The notes: generated by a model from the letters alone, not told the origin. Positions 7,848 through 15,316 are shown, counted from the stretch's first letter. The stretch is DNA of 19,069 nt from JAMOBE01 sp039908285 (GCA_039908285.1 JAMOBE010000070.1:1-19069); one strand, 5' to 3'. Numbers and translations are program-made.

Positions 7848-8402
7848 ATGGCTCACTCGGCAACCCCTACGCAAGGCGGTCCCGGCGATGATCAGACGCG
7901 CCGCGATTTCCTGCTGTATGCGACCTCAGCGGTCGGTGTCGTCGGCACAGCGCTGGCGGTCTGGCCGTTCATCGACAGCATGAATCCGGCTGCCGACGTG
8001 CTGGCCCTGTCTTCGTCGGAGGTGGATCTCGCGCCGATCGCCGAGGGACAGGCCGTCACCGTGACCTGGCGCGGCAAGCCGGTCTTCATCCGCCACCGCA
8101 CCGCGGGCGAGATCGACCAGGCGCGCAAGGTGGACGTCAAGACGCTTCCCGATCCCCAGGCGGACGAGGATCGCGCCAAGAAGCCCGAGTGGCTGATCAT
8201 GGTGGGGGTGTGTACCCATCTCGGCTGCATTCCGCTCGGGCAGAAGGCTACCGATCCACGCGGAGAATTTGGCGGCTGGTTCTGCCCCTGTCACGGGTCG
8301 CATTACGACAGTTCGGGCCGCATCCGCAAGGGGCCGGCTCCGGGCAACCTGCCGATCCCGCCCCACACTTTCCTGAGCGACACCAAGATTCGGATCGGCT
8401 AG
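7848..8402 (+). CDS. petA: Ubiquinol-cytochrome c reductase iron-sulfur subunit (Rieske protein)
   Basis: A 184-residue Rieske subunit of the cytochrome bc1 complex, which takes electrons from ubiquinol at the Qo site and passes them to cytochrome c1. TRRDFLLYA at residues 17-25 followed by a hydrophobic stretch is a Tat-type signal anchor. The 2Fe-2S site is CTHLGC (122-127) and CPCHGSHYD (146-154): C122, H124, C146 and H149 are the expected ligands, and C127-C148 the expected disulfide. I chose the ATG at 7848, with GAGG 9 nt upstream, over a TTG at 7839. It is the first gene of petABC, and its TAG stop overlaps the petB Shine-Dalgarno. Confidence 0.97.
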   Translation: MAHSATPTQGGPGDDQTRRDFLLYATSAVGVVGTALAVWPFIDSMNPAADVLALSSSEVDLAPIAEGQAVTVTWRGKPVFIRHRTAGEIDQARKVDVKTLPDPQADEDRAKKPEWLIMVGVCTHLGCIPLGQKATDPRGEFGGWFCPCHGSHYDSSGRIRKGPAPGNLPIPPHTFLSDTKIRIG

Positions 8403-8415
8403 GAGGTCCCGGAAG

Positions 8416-9672
8416 ATGAGCGCGCCCGCATTCCAGAACAAGATCATCAGGTGGATCGACGACCGACTGCCGGTCTTCACGCTGATGCAGCATTCGGCGA
8501 TCGACTATCCGACGCCGAAAAACCTGAATTACTGGTGGAACTTCGGCTCTCTGGCCATGTTCATGATGGTGGTGATGATCCTCACCGGCATCTTCCTGGC
8601 CATGAACTATACGCCGCACACCGCCTATGCTTTCGACAGTGTTGAGCGCATCATGCGCGACGTCAATTACGGGTGGCTTCTGCGCTACCTGCATATGAAC
8701 GGCGCCTCGATGTTCTTCATGCTGGTGTTCATCCATATCTTCCGCGGCCTGTATTATGGGTCGTACAAGAATCCGCGCGAGATCCTGTGGTGGGTCGGCA
8801 TCCTGATCTTCCTCGCCATGATGGCGACGGCGTTCATGGGGTACGTGCTGCCGTGGGGCCAGATGAGCTTCTGGGGCGCGACCGTGATCACCAACCTGTT
8901 CTCGGCCATTCCGGTGGTCGGCCAGTCCATCGTGACCTGGCTGTGGGGCGGTTTCTCGGTGGACAACCCGACCCTCAACCGGTTCTTCGCCCTGCACTAT
9001 CTGCTGCCGTTCGTGATCTTCGCCCTGGTGTTCGTGCACGTGTGGGCGCTGCACACGGTGAAGTCCAACAACCCGCTGGGCATCGACGTGAAGGGTCCCC
9101 AGGACGTCATTCCGTTCCACCCGTACTACACCATCAAGGACCTGTACGGCATCGGCGTGTTCCTCCTGTTCTACATGTACTTCGTCTTCTTCGCGCCAAA
9201 CTTCTTCGGCGAGCCGGACAACTATATCCCGGCCAATCCGATGGTGACGCCGCCCCACATCGTCCCCGAATGGTACTTCCTGCCGTTCTACGCGATCCTG
9301 CGCGCCGTCCCCGACAAGCTGCTCGGCGTGATCATGATGTTCGCGGCGATCATCGTGCTGTTCTTCCTGCCGTGGCTCGACTCCTCCAAGGTACGGTCGG
9401 CCAGGTTCCGGCCGGTGTACAAGCAGGTGTTCTGGCTGTTCCTGATCGACAACATCATTCTGGGCTGGGTCGGGGCCAATCCGCCGGAGGGCAGCTTCGT
9501 CCTGATCGGTCGGCTGGCCACTGCGTACTACTTCGCGCATTTCCTGGTCGTGATGCCTCTGCTGGGCAAGATGGAGAAGACCCGCCCGCTGCCGGACAGC
9601 ATCGCCACTCCGGTGATCCGGGGGGGAGGAGTGAACGCCACCGCCAAGACCAAGACCATGGAGAAGCCGTGA
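8416..9672 (+). CDS. petB: Cytochrome b of the bc1 complex
   Basis: A 418-residue, full-length (fused b6 plus subunit IV) cytochrome b with about eight membrane helices, carrying the low- and high-potential hemes and the Qo and Qi sites. Heme-ligating histidines are H93/H107 and H194/H208, each pair 14 residues apart. The Qo-site motif PEWY is at 284-287. The start at 8416 is supported by a strong AGGAGGT at 8401-8407, 8 nt upstream, which contains the petA stop codon. The stop overlaps the petC ATG (ATGA-type), indicating translational coupling. Confidence 0.98.
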   Translation: MSAPAFQNKIIRWIDDRLPVFTLMQHSAIDYPTPKNLNYWWNFGSLAMFMMVVMILTGIFLAMNYTPHTAYAFDSVERIMRDVNYGWLLRYLHMNGASMFFMLVFIHIFRGLYYGSYKNPREILWWVGILIFLAMMATAFMGYVLPWGQMSFWGATVITNLFSAIPVVGQSIVTWLWGGFSVDNPTLNRFFALHYLLPFVIFALVFVHVWALHTVKSNNPLGIDVKGPQDVIPFHPYYTIKDLYGIGVFLLFYMYFVFFAPNFFGEPDNYIPANPMVTPPHIVPEWYFLPFYAILRAVPDKLLGVIMMFAAIIVLFFLPWLDSSKVRSARFRPVYKQVFWLFLIDNIILGWVGANPPEGSFVLIGRLATAYYFAHFLVVMPLLGKMEKTRPLPDSIATPVIRGGGVNATAKTKTMEKP

Positions 9673-10448
9673 TGCGCAGGTTCATCGTTTCCATCCTGGG
9701 GGCTGCGGCGCTGACCGCCGCCGTCACCGTCGCGACGCCGCCGGCAGCGGCCAGCGGGGGCGCCCACCTGGAGAAGCAGTCCTGGAGCTTCGACGGGATG
9801 TTCGGGACCTTCGACCAGGCCGCGTTGAAGCGCGGCTGGCAGGTGTACAAGGAGATCTGCTCCAACTGTCACTCGATGAATCTGGTGGCCTACCGCAATC
9901 TGTCGGCCCTCGGCTTCACCGAGGAGGAGATCAAGGCCATCGCCCACGAGAAGGAGAAGGAGGACGGCCCCAACGAGCAGGGAGAGCGCTTCACCCGCTT
10001 CGCCAAGCCGTCGGACCGCATCGTTCCTCCCTACGCCAACGAACAGGCAGCCCGGGCCGCCCAGAACGGCGCCCTGCCGCCCGACTTCTCGCTGATCACC
10101 AAGGCCCGCAAGGGTGGGGCGGACTATGTCTACAATCTGATGCTGGGCTACAAGGACACGCCGCCGGCCGACGTGACCCTGATGCCGGGCATGAACTATA
10201 ACCCGGTGTTCCCGGGGGGGCAGATCGCCATGGCGCCGCAGCTTTTCGACGGCATGGTCAAGTACGCCGACGGCACCGCCTCGACGCCGGAGCAGATGGC
10301 GAAGGATATCGCCACCTTCCTGACCTGGGCGGCGGAGCCGGAGCTGAACGAGCGCCATGGCATGGGCGTGAAGACGCTCCTGTTCCTGGTGGTTCTGACG
10401 GCGATGTTCTACGCACTGAAGCGCCAGATCTGGGCGCCGGTGCACTGA
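9672..10448 (+). CDS. petC: Cytochrome c1 of the bc1 complex
   Basis: A 258-residue c-type cytochrome that passes electrons from the Rieske protein to soluble or membrane cytochrome c in the periplasm. A Sec signal peptide covers about residues 1-28, with a probable cleavage near AAASGG. Heme attachment is CSNCH (63-67). The likely sixth ligand is M187 in GGQIAMAP. A C-terminal helix (about 233-248) anchors the protein with a short cytoplasmic tail. The ATG at 9672 overlaps the petB TGA and has GGAG 8 nt upstream. The order petA-petB-petC matches proteobacterial bc1 operons. Confidence 0.97.
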   Translation: MRRFIVSILGAAALTAAVTVATPPAAASGGAHLEKQSWSFDGMFGTFDQAALKRGWQVYKEICSNCHSMNLVAYRNLSALGFTEEEIKAIAHEKEKEDGPNEQGERFTRFAKPSDRIVPPYANEQAARAAQNGALPPDFSLITKARKGGADYVYNLMLGYKDTPPADVTLMPGMNYNPVFPGGQIAMAPQLFDGMVKYADGTASTPEQMAKDIATFLTWAAEPELNERHGMGVKTLLFLVVLTAMFYALKRQIWAPVH

Positions 10449-10458
10449 CGAAGCCAGT

Positions 10459-10486
10459 CATGGGGGATCCCTCGGGATCCCCCATG
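10459..10486 (+). terminator. Strong hairpin after petC
   Basis: A perfect 13-bp inverted repeat, CATGGGGGATCCC at 10459-10471 and GGGATCCCCCATG at 10474-10486, leaves two loop bases; in practice the inner pairs would open. It lies 10 bp after the petC stop and probably ends petABC transcription. No U tract follows, so it may also act by protecting the mRNA 3' end. Confidence 0.7.
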
Positions 10487-10527
10487 GTCCGGCTGCGATC
10501 ACCTGATGGCAAGGTGGGAGCCTTCGC

Positions 10528-10965
10528 ATGAGTCAGCGAGTCGCCATCTCCAAGGTCGCGCGGGCCCTTGGCATCGACCGGGCGGAAATGCGGCAGCGAA
10601 TCGAAGCCGCCGGCATCGCCACCTTCGAAGGCATGGTGGATGTCGCCGACCTGCGGCCGATCGCGCCGACCTTCGGTCTTGGGGAACAGGAGATCTTCGA
10701 GCGGCTGCGGCTGATCCGCGAGAACGCCAAGGCCCTGCGCTATGACCCCACCATTCCTCCCCCACCCGAAGACCTGAAGCAGCGGATTCGCACCCTGACG
10801 GTCGAGCTTCTCGTGGCCAAGCAGCGGGCACATTTCCATCAGGAGGTGATGCGGGAGCTTTTCCTCCGCCTGGATGCCCTATTGGCCTCGGACGATCCGG
10901 CGAGTCGCAAGGTGGCCCTTGAACTGAACGCCTGGCTCGCCGACAAGCTCGCAACGCCGTCGTGA
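10528..10965 (+). CDS. Uncharacterised small helical protein with HTH-like N-terminus
   Basis: I do not recognise this 145-residue protein. Residues 4-32 (ISKVARALGIDRAEMRQRI and following) read like a helix-turn-helix in which a hydrophobic sheet follows, TFEGMVDVADL. Residues about 85-125 form a charged amphipathic, probably coiled-coil, helix (RIRTLTVELLVAKQRAHF). There is no signal peptide or membrane segment, so it is cytoplasmic. The ATG at 10528 has GGGAG upstream at a loose spacing. The stop lies 14 bp before the nucleotidyltransferase ATG, so the two are likely co-transcribed. It could be a DNA-binding regulator of the MNT-HEPN pair, but this rests on position only. No catalytic motif was found. 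Confidence 0.75.
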   Translation: MSQRVAISKVARALGIDRAEMRQRIEAAGIATFEGMVDVADLRPIAPTFGLGEQEIFERLRLIRENAKALRYDPTIPPPPEDLKQRIRTLTVELLVAKQRAHFHQEVMRELFLRLDALLASDDPASRKVALELNAWLADKLATPS

Positions 10966-10979
10966 GAGCCTGGCTTGCC

Positions 10980-11300
10980 ATGACCACACCCCTTGTCCCC
11001 CCGGAGTTGCTTGGGCCTGTCGTCGCCTATTTCCGGCCCCGCCGCGTCATCCTCTTCGGCTCTCGGGCGTTGAAGAATGCCGGACCGGATAGCGACATCG
11101 ATCTTGTGGTGATCCTGGACGATGATGCTCCCCCGGAGAAGGTCACGTTGAAGGCGGGGTTTGAGTCGCGGCGCGATTACCACAAAGCGACGGATGTCAT
11201 CCCTGTGCGGGAGTCCGTTTTCTCACGCCGCGCCCGCGTGCCGGGAACCCTCGCCTATGAGGTGGCCCGAAACGGGGTGGTCGTGTATGAGCGAAGCTGA
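10980..11300 (+). CDS. Minimal nucleotidyltransferase (MNT) domain protein
   Basis: A 106-residue protein of the DNA polymerase beta superfamily, MNT type. The signature is GSRALKNAGPDSDIDLVV: G27-S28 bind the nucleotide phosphates, D39 and D41 are two metal ligands, and D72 in KATDVIPV is a likely third carboxylate. All three acids are present, so nucleotidyl transfer is plausible. I chose the ATG at 10980; an in-frame GTG at 10962 overlapping the previous stop would add six residues but has no Shine-Dalgarno. MNT proteins paired with HEPN partners can act as antitoxins that modify the partner (MntA-HepT), or as nucleotidyltransferases of unknown substrate. The gene overlaps the HEPN gene by 14 bp. 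Confidence 0.9.
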   Translation: MTTPLVPPELLGPVVAYFRPRRVILFGSRALKNAGPDSDIDLVVILDDDAPPEKVTLKAGFESRRDYHKATDVIPVRESVFSRRARVPGTLAYEVARNGVVVYERS

Positions 11301-11721
11301 CGAGACTGACGGCATGATGATCCGGCGGCACGAAGCGCGCCGCTGGCTCTCGATTGTCGTTGAAGACATTGATGTAGCCCGTGCCAGCGTGAAACTGACA
11401 CCGCCGCGACTCGGCGCGGCCGCTTATCACCTTCAACAGGCGTGCGAGAAGGTACTGAAGGGACTTCTGGTACTCGCGGGGCAGCGCATGCCAAAGACCC
11501 ATGATCTTGACGAACTTGCGTCTCTTACCACTCCGCATTTTCCACAATGGGCATCATTGTTTGATGTCATGCGAAGTTTGACGGTGTGGGGTACTGCCTA
11601 TCGCTATCCCAGCCTTGGTGATGATCAGGAACCCGAGCCGAGCCTTACGGAGACGGAGACCGTGGCAAGACTTGTCGAACGACTGGTGGCGGAAATCTTG
11701 CCACTCACCGGAGACGGCTGA
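11287..11721 (+). CDS. HEPN domain protein (MNT partner)
   Basis: A 144-residue all-helical HEPN protein. The core AAYHLQQACEKVLKGLLVL (residues 45-63), KTHDLDEL (70-77) and the AYRYPSL stretch (104-110) are typical of the broad HEPN family found next to MNT genes. The canonical RNase motif RX4-6H near the C-terminal helix is not evident. The only formal match is R67-MPKT-H72, in the loop before the third helix, so RNA cleavage is doubtful. The ATG at 11287 lies in the end of the MNT gene (14 bp overlap). Codon use appears less GC-rich than in neighbouring genes, a possible sign of acquisition. The gene ends 36 bp before the 3' end of tRNA-Val, which runs toward it. Confidence 0.88.
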   Translation: MSEADETDGMMIRRHEARRWLSIVVEDIDVARASVKLTPPRLGAAAYHLQQACEKVLKGLLVLAGQRMPKTHDLDELASLTTPHFPQWASLFDVMRSLTVWGTAYRYPSLGDDQEPEPSLTETETVARLVERLVAEILPLTGDG

Positions 11722-11757
11722 AAGCCTGATGGTACTGTCGAACCGGGCGGGGAAAAG

Positions 11758-11832
11758 TGGTGGGCGGTACTGGGATTGAACCAGTGGCCCCCACGATGTC
11801 AACGTGGTGCTCTCCCGCTGAGCTAACCGCCC
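11758..11832 (-). tRNA. tRNA-Val (anticodon GAC)
   Basis: On the minus strand the gene begins GGGCGGT and pairs with ACCGCCC; A is the discriminator and CCA is encoded at 11758-11760. The D-arm has TAGCTCAGCGGGAGAGC. The anticodon stem is CCACG/CGTGG with loop TTGACAT, so the anticodon GAC is at 11798-11800. The T-arm has the standard GGTTCAATCC. All stems pair, and nothing suggests a pseudogene. Confidence 0.98.
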
Positions 11833-11848
11833 ACTTTGCGCGTCCGAG

Positions 11849-11877
11849 ATGGAATGCGCGTCGCCTCTTCCTGTCAA
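11849..11877 (-). promoter_or_regulatory. Candidate promoter of tRNA-Val
   Basis: On the minus strand a consensus TTGACA (11877 to 11872) is followed, 17 bp on, by TTCCAT (11854 to 11849). The -35 is perfect and the -10 weak. The position, just upstream of the tRNA, fits. The rest of 11878-12045 shows no gene. Confidence 0.5.
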
Positions 11878-12045
11878 CCCCGGTGAGCGGCGCAGCCGTT
11901 CCCGTGGCTCGAGACGCCCCTTAGTATCGCCATCCGGCGGACAATGCAACACCCAACGTCGATCAAGTTTCTTTCGGCGGCGGCGGGAATGAGGGCGGAG
12001 CGAGGATGGTGACATCGTGGACGGATTGCACTAAACCCGTGGGCC

Positions 12046-12933
12046 ATGGATATCGTGCAGACTACGTCCGCGGACGGTGCGAATGCCGTCGAGATCGTGG
12101 CTCCGCGGGAGCAGACGGTCCCGTTCGTGTTTGCGTCTCCCCACTCGGGCAGCGCCTATCCGCCTGAGTTCCTGCGGATGGCGGCGCTCGATCCGGTGGC
12201 GTTGCGCCGTTCCGAGGACCTGTTCGTGGACCGTCTCTTTTCGGCCGTCGTCGAGCGGGGGGCGCCGCTTCTGCGGGCGCTGTTCCCGCGGGCCTTTCTC
12301 GACCCCAACCGCGAGCCCTATGAACTTGATCCTTTCATGTTCGAGGATCGGCTGCCCGGTTTCGCCAATACCAGTTCGCCGCGGGTGGCCGCCGGATTCG
12401 GCACCATTCCGCGGCTGGTGGCCGATGGAGCCGGCATCTATGCCGGCAAGCTGCGATACGCCGAGGCGGAGCGGCGCATCCGGAACCTGTACCATCCCTA
12501 TCATCGCCACCTGACGGCGCTGGTCGAGGGCACGCGGGAGCGTTTCGGCCACTGCGTGCTGGTCGACTGCCACTCCATGCCATCGGTGGGGGGGCCGATG
12601 GATCACGATTCGGGGGCGGCCAGGGTGGACTTCGTCCTCGGGGATCGCCACGGCGCCTCGTGCGCCCCGGCCCTGGTGGCGGTGGCCGAGGCCGTTCTGC
12701 GAGGAGAGGGCTATCGGGTGGCACGCAACGACCCTTACGCCGGTGGCTTCACCACCCGCCACCATGGCCAGCCGGCGCAGGGCGTTCACGCCCTGCAGAT
12801 CGAGATCAATCGGAAACTCTATGTCGACGAGGTGACCTACCGGCCGCTTCCCGACATGGCCAGGCTTCAGGCGGCCATCACCCGCCTGGTGGACGCCCTG
12901 ATGGCGGTGCCGTCGATGGACCTTCAGACATGA
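12046..12933 (+). CDS. N-formylglutamate amidohydrolase family protein
   Basis: A 295-residue metal-dependent amidohydrolase of the FGase family, which hydrolyses N-formyl-L-glutamate in histidine breakdown, although many members have unknown substrates. Motifs seen are FASPHSGSAYP (29-39, H33 a probable metal ligand), DPNREPYELDP (86-96), and VLVDCHSMPS (171-180, H176), with GGFTTRHHGQP (233-243) near the C-terminus. No other histidine-utilisation gene is in the window, so the role may not be histidine catabolism. The ATG at 12046 lacks an obvious Shine-Dalgarno. The stop overlaps the next gene by 4 bp (ATGA), suggesting coupled expression. Confidence 0.88.
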   Translation: MDIVQTTSADGANAVEIVAPREQTVPFVFASPHSGSAYPPEFLRMAALDPVALRRSEDLFVDRLFSAVVERGAPLLRALFPRAFLDPNREPYELDPFMFEDRLPGFANTSSPRVAAGFGTIPRLVADGAGIYAGKLRYAEAERRIRNLYHPYHRHLTALVEGTRERFGHCVLVDCHSMPSVGGPMDHDSGAARVDFVLGDRHGASCAPALVAVAEAVLRGEGYRVARNDPYAGGFTTRHHGQPAQGVHALQIEINRKLYVDEVTYRPLPDMARLQAAITRLVDALMAVPSMDLQT

Positions 12934-13550
12934 ACGCCGGACTGGAGCTGTTCATCCGCGACGCCACCGCGGCCGACATGGCGGCGGTGCGGCGCATCTA
13001 CGCCCATTACGTGACCACCACGGCGGCGTCGTTCGAGGAGGTTCCTCCCGACGAGGCCGAGATGGTGCGTCGTCATCGCGAGGTGCTCGACCGGGGTCTG
13101 CCGTTCCTGGTGGCCGAGTGGGAGGGCGGCGTGGCGGGGTTCGCCTACGCCGGACCCTTCCGCCAGCGCTCGGCCTATCGCTTCACCATCGAGGACTCGA
13201 TCTACGTCGCCCCCGACCGCCTGCGCCGGGGGATCGGCGGCGCGCTTCTCGGCGCGCTGATCAAGCGCTGCGCCGCCCTTGGCTATCGCCAGATGATCGC
13301 GGTGGTGGGGGATTCGGCCAATGCCGCCTCCATCAGCCTCCACGCGGGCCAGGGGTTCCGCCAGGAAGGGGTGCTGCGCGGCGTGGGCCTGAAGTTCGGC
13401 CGCTGGTACGACGTGGTCATCATGCACCGCGGTCTGGACGCGGCATTATACGGTTTCCAGATAATCTCCGGATTATCTGGAAACCGAGCCCGCAACGCGG
13501 GCCGGCGCCCCTGCGCCGAAAGCCAAGGCCGGAGGCCGCGCGGCGATTGA
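12930..13550 (+). CDS. GNAT N-acetyltransferase (phosphinothricin/amino-acid acetyltransferase type) with element-derived tail
   Basis: A GNAT-fold acetyltransferase resembling the Pat/Bar and MnaT group, which acetylates free amino groups with acetyl-CoA. The N-terminal half has IRDATAADMAAVRRIYAHYV. The acetyl-CoA site is VAPDRLRRGIGGALL (93-107), followed by SANAASISLHAGQGF and the family C-terminus GLKFGRWYDVVIMHR. Known relatives end about here, near residue 172. The reading frame instead continues about 34 residues (173-206) through a palindromic repeat and stops at a TGA inside it. That tail is thus probably a by-product of element insertion. The ATG at 12930 overlaps the previous stop. 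Resistance to phosphinothricin should not be assumed. Confidence 0.85.
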   Translation: MNAGLELFIRDATAADMAAVRRIYAHYVTTTAASFEEVPPDEAEMVRRHREVLDRGLPFLVAEWEGGVAGFAYAGPFRQRSAYRFTIEDSIYVAPDRLRRGIGGALLGALIKRCAALGYRQMIAVVGDSANAASISLHAGQGFRQEGVLRGVGLKFGRWYDVVIMHRGLDAALYGFQIISGLSGNRARNAGRRPCAESQGRRPRGD

Positions 13551-13593
13551 GCGCGGGTTTCCGGAAAGTCCGGAGACTTTCTGGAAACCGTAT
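13449..13593. repeat. Composite palindromic repeat element (REPIN/BIME-like)
   Basis: About 145 bp made almost wholly of hairpins. The left end is a perfect 16-bp stem (13451-13466 with 13471-13486) and loop TCCG. The right end is a 15-bp stem (13556-13570 with 13575-13589, one G-T wobble) and loop CGGA. Between them are GCCCGC/GCGGGC (13488-13502), GGCGC/GCGCC (13504-13517), GGCC/GGCC (13527-13537) and the palindrome GCCGCGCGGC (13535-13544). The two ends are inverted copies sharing TACGGTTTCCAG and its complement. It fills the gap between converging genes, overlaps the 3' end of the GNAT frame, and could act as a terminator. The class is inferred; only one copy is in the window. Confidence 0.8.
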
Positions 13594-13600
13594 TACATGA

Positions 13601-14233
13601 TCACCGCACCGCCTCGATGGCCACGGCATTGGTGAAGCGCTCCGGCTGCTCCACGGCGGCGAAGGCCGGGTCGGCGGCGTCGCCGCAGACGCAGCGGCGG
13701 GCGGTGGCGAATCCGGCCTCCAGCACCGCCTCGCGGAGGGAGGGGTAGTCCCACATCCACAGGTGGCGGCTGTGGCCGAACCACTGGCGTAGATGGCCGA
13801 TGGGACCCTGGGGTGCGCGCTCCTCGCCCAGCAGGGACTCCCGCATGAACAGGGGAGCGGCGTCGCTCCGTCCCTCCGCCGTGGCCTGGACGTAGAGACC
13901 GACCAGCGCGGCCAGATCGGGCACCACCAGCCGGAACACCCCGCCCGGACGCAGGAGGCGCCGCGTGTTGACGAGGGCGATCCGGCAGGCGTCGAGGGTC
14001 AGGTGCTCGAGGACGTGGCTGGCGAAAACTCCGGCACACGAGCCGTCGGCAACCGGCAGGCCGGCGACGATATCGCCGCGGCGCACGCCGTCGGGAAACA
14101 CCCGCCGGCCTCGGGGGAGGAGGGCGCGGACGATGGGCATGCGCTCGACGATCAGGGTGGGAGAGGCGTCGAAGTTGAGCCAGCCGTCGGGGGCGGTACT
14201 GCCGCAGCCGTAGTTGACGTAGAGGTTCCGCAT
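13601..14233 (-). CDS. Class I SAM-dependent methyltransferase
   Basis: A 210-residue Rossmann-fold methyltransferase of the Methyltransf_11 type. Motif I is reduced to VNYGCGSTAPDGWLNFD (residues 6-22). The acidic and post-motif region is GSCAGVFASHVLEHLTL, followed by LLRPGGVFRLVVPDL. Close relatives often sit in polysaccharide or envelope loci, but the substrate is unknown. The ATG at 14233 has GGGAG 9 nt upstream. It starts 24 bp after the histidine kinase stop on the same strand, so it is probably the third gene of the rsbT-like operon. Its stop is about 8 bp from the palindromic element. Confidence 0.85.
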   Translation of the reverse strand: MRNLYVNYGCGSTAPDGWLNFDASPTLIVERMPIVRALLPRGRRVFPDGVRRGDIVAGLPVADGSCAGVFASHVLEHLTLDACRIALVNTRRLLRPGGVFRLVVPDLAALVGLYVQATAEGRSDAAPLFMRESLLGEERAPQGPIGHLRQWFGHSRHLWMWDYPSLREAVLEAGFATARRCVCGDAADPAFAAVEQPERFTNAVAIEAVR

Positions 14234-14257
14234 GACCTGACGCTCCCGACGATGTGG

Positions 14258-15316
14258 TCAGATGCAGTACGAGGGGCGGATGACCCGGGCCGGTGGGAAG
14301 CGGACGGTTGCCGTGGTGCCGTTGCCGACGGTGCTCTCGACCACCAGCACGCCCTCGTGAAGTTCCACCAGGCTCTTGACCAGGGCCAGGCCGATGCCGG
14401 GACCGTCGAACCGCCGCGCCGTGCCGCTGTCGAGCTGCACGAAGGGGGTCAGGGCGCGGGGGATGTCCTCGGGTGCCATGCCGATGCCGGTATCGGAGAC
14501 GGCGATGACCACGGAGTCGTCCTCGTCCAGGGTCACGGTGACGACGACGGCCCCGCCCGACGGGGTGAACTTCACCGCATTGGACAGAAGGTTGAGGAGG
14601 ATCTGCTTGACCCGTCGCCTGTCGCCGCGCAGGAGCGGCAGGGCGGGTTCGATGGCGACCTCCACGCGAAGACCGGCGTTCTCCGCCCGCACGCGCACCA
14701 TGCGCACGCAGCTGTCCACCGTCTCGATCAGGTTCATCTCCTCCTCGCCCAGCACCATCTGGCCGGCGCCGACCTTGGAGACGTCGAGGATGTCGCTGAT
14801 GAGGTCGAGGAGGTGGCGGCCGGCCTCGCCGATGTTGCGGGCGTCCTCGCGATAGCGATCCGTGCCGACCGGTCCGAAATACTCGCCGGCGATGATATCG
14901 GCAAAGCCGATCACCGCGTTCAGGGGCGTCCGCAGCTCGTGACTCATGCTGGCCAGGAAGTCCGACTTGGCGCGGCTCGCGATTTCGGCGGCATCCTTGG
15001 CCTGCAGGAGCTGCGCTTCCACGGCCCGCCGCTGCTCGAGCTGGTCGCGGAAGGCCATGCCATAGGCCATCACCATCTCCAGGAAGGGCGGCGAGGCCAG
15101 CCGGACCACGTCGGCCACCGTGAACTCCGGTCTGGACTTCGCGATGTCGAGGAGCACGGCGTCGTGCATCTCGGCCACCTCCTCGAGCGGGATTTCCCGC
15201 CGCAGGGCGGAGCGCCCAAGGTCGGAGGCCATGGACAGAAAGCGCTCCTCCTCGTGCTGGATGTAGCTGCGAACCAGATCGGCGTAGTAGCTGCGGAGGT
15301 ACTGATTGGCCTTCAT
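14258..15316 (-). CDS. Histidine kinase with RsbU_N-like N-terminal domain
   Basis: A 352-residue soluble sensor kinase with no membrane segment. Residues about 4-90 resemble the N-terminal domain of RsbU (helical, with YLRSYYADLVRSYI, ELGRRA-like SDLGRSALRR, and PLEEVAEMHDAVLL). A coiled-coil linker (90-115) leads to the HisKA domain with phosphoacceptor H126 in SMSHELRTPLNAV. The HATPase_c domain has N-box LLNLLSNAVKF (N242, N246), G1 DTGIGM (275-280) and G2 GPGIGLALVK (305-314). All catalytic motifs are intact. In Bacillus the RsbU N-domain is the docking site for RsbT. The start overlaps the RsbT-like gene by 4 bp (ATGA), pointing to stoichiometric expression. The phosphorylation target is unknown. 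Confidence 0.9.
   Translation of the reverse strand: MKANQYLRSYYADLVRSYIQHEEERFLSMASDLGRSALRREIPLEEVAEMHDAVLLDIAKSRPEFTVADVVRLASPPFLEMVMAYGMAFRDQLEQRRAVEAQLLQAKDAAEIASRAKSDFLASMSHELRTPLNAVIGFADIIAGEYFGPVGTDRYREDARNIGEAGRHLLDLISDILDVSKVGAGQMVLGEEEMNLIETVDSCVRMVRVRAENAGLRVEVAIEPALPLLRGDRRRVKQILLNLLSNAVKFTPSGGAVVVTVTLDEDDSVVIAVSDTGIGMAPEDIPRALTPFVQLDSGTARRFDGPGIGLALVKSLVELHEGVLVVESTVGNGTTATVRFPPARVIRPSYCI

Noticed and set aside
7651..7983. 110-codon plus-strand frame starting in the trmL/petA control region
   Set aside because: Overlaps petA in another frame, no Shine-Dalgarno and no domain.
8248..9540. 430-codon minus-strand frame opposite petB
   Set aside because: Acidic/His-rich antisense product; petB on the plus strand is certain.
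11758..11832. Duplicate of the tRNA-Val 3' end as an attachment site
   Set aside because: No second copy was recognised in the petC to tRNA interval or elsewhere in the window by eye.
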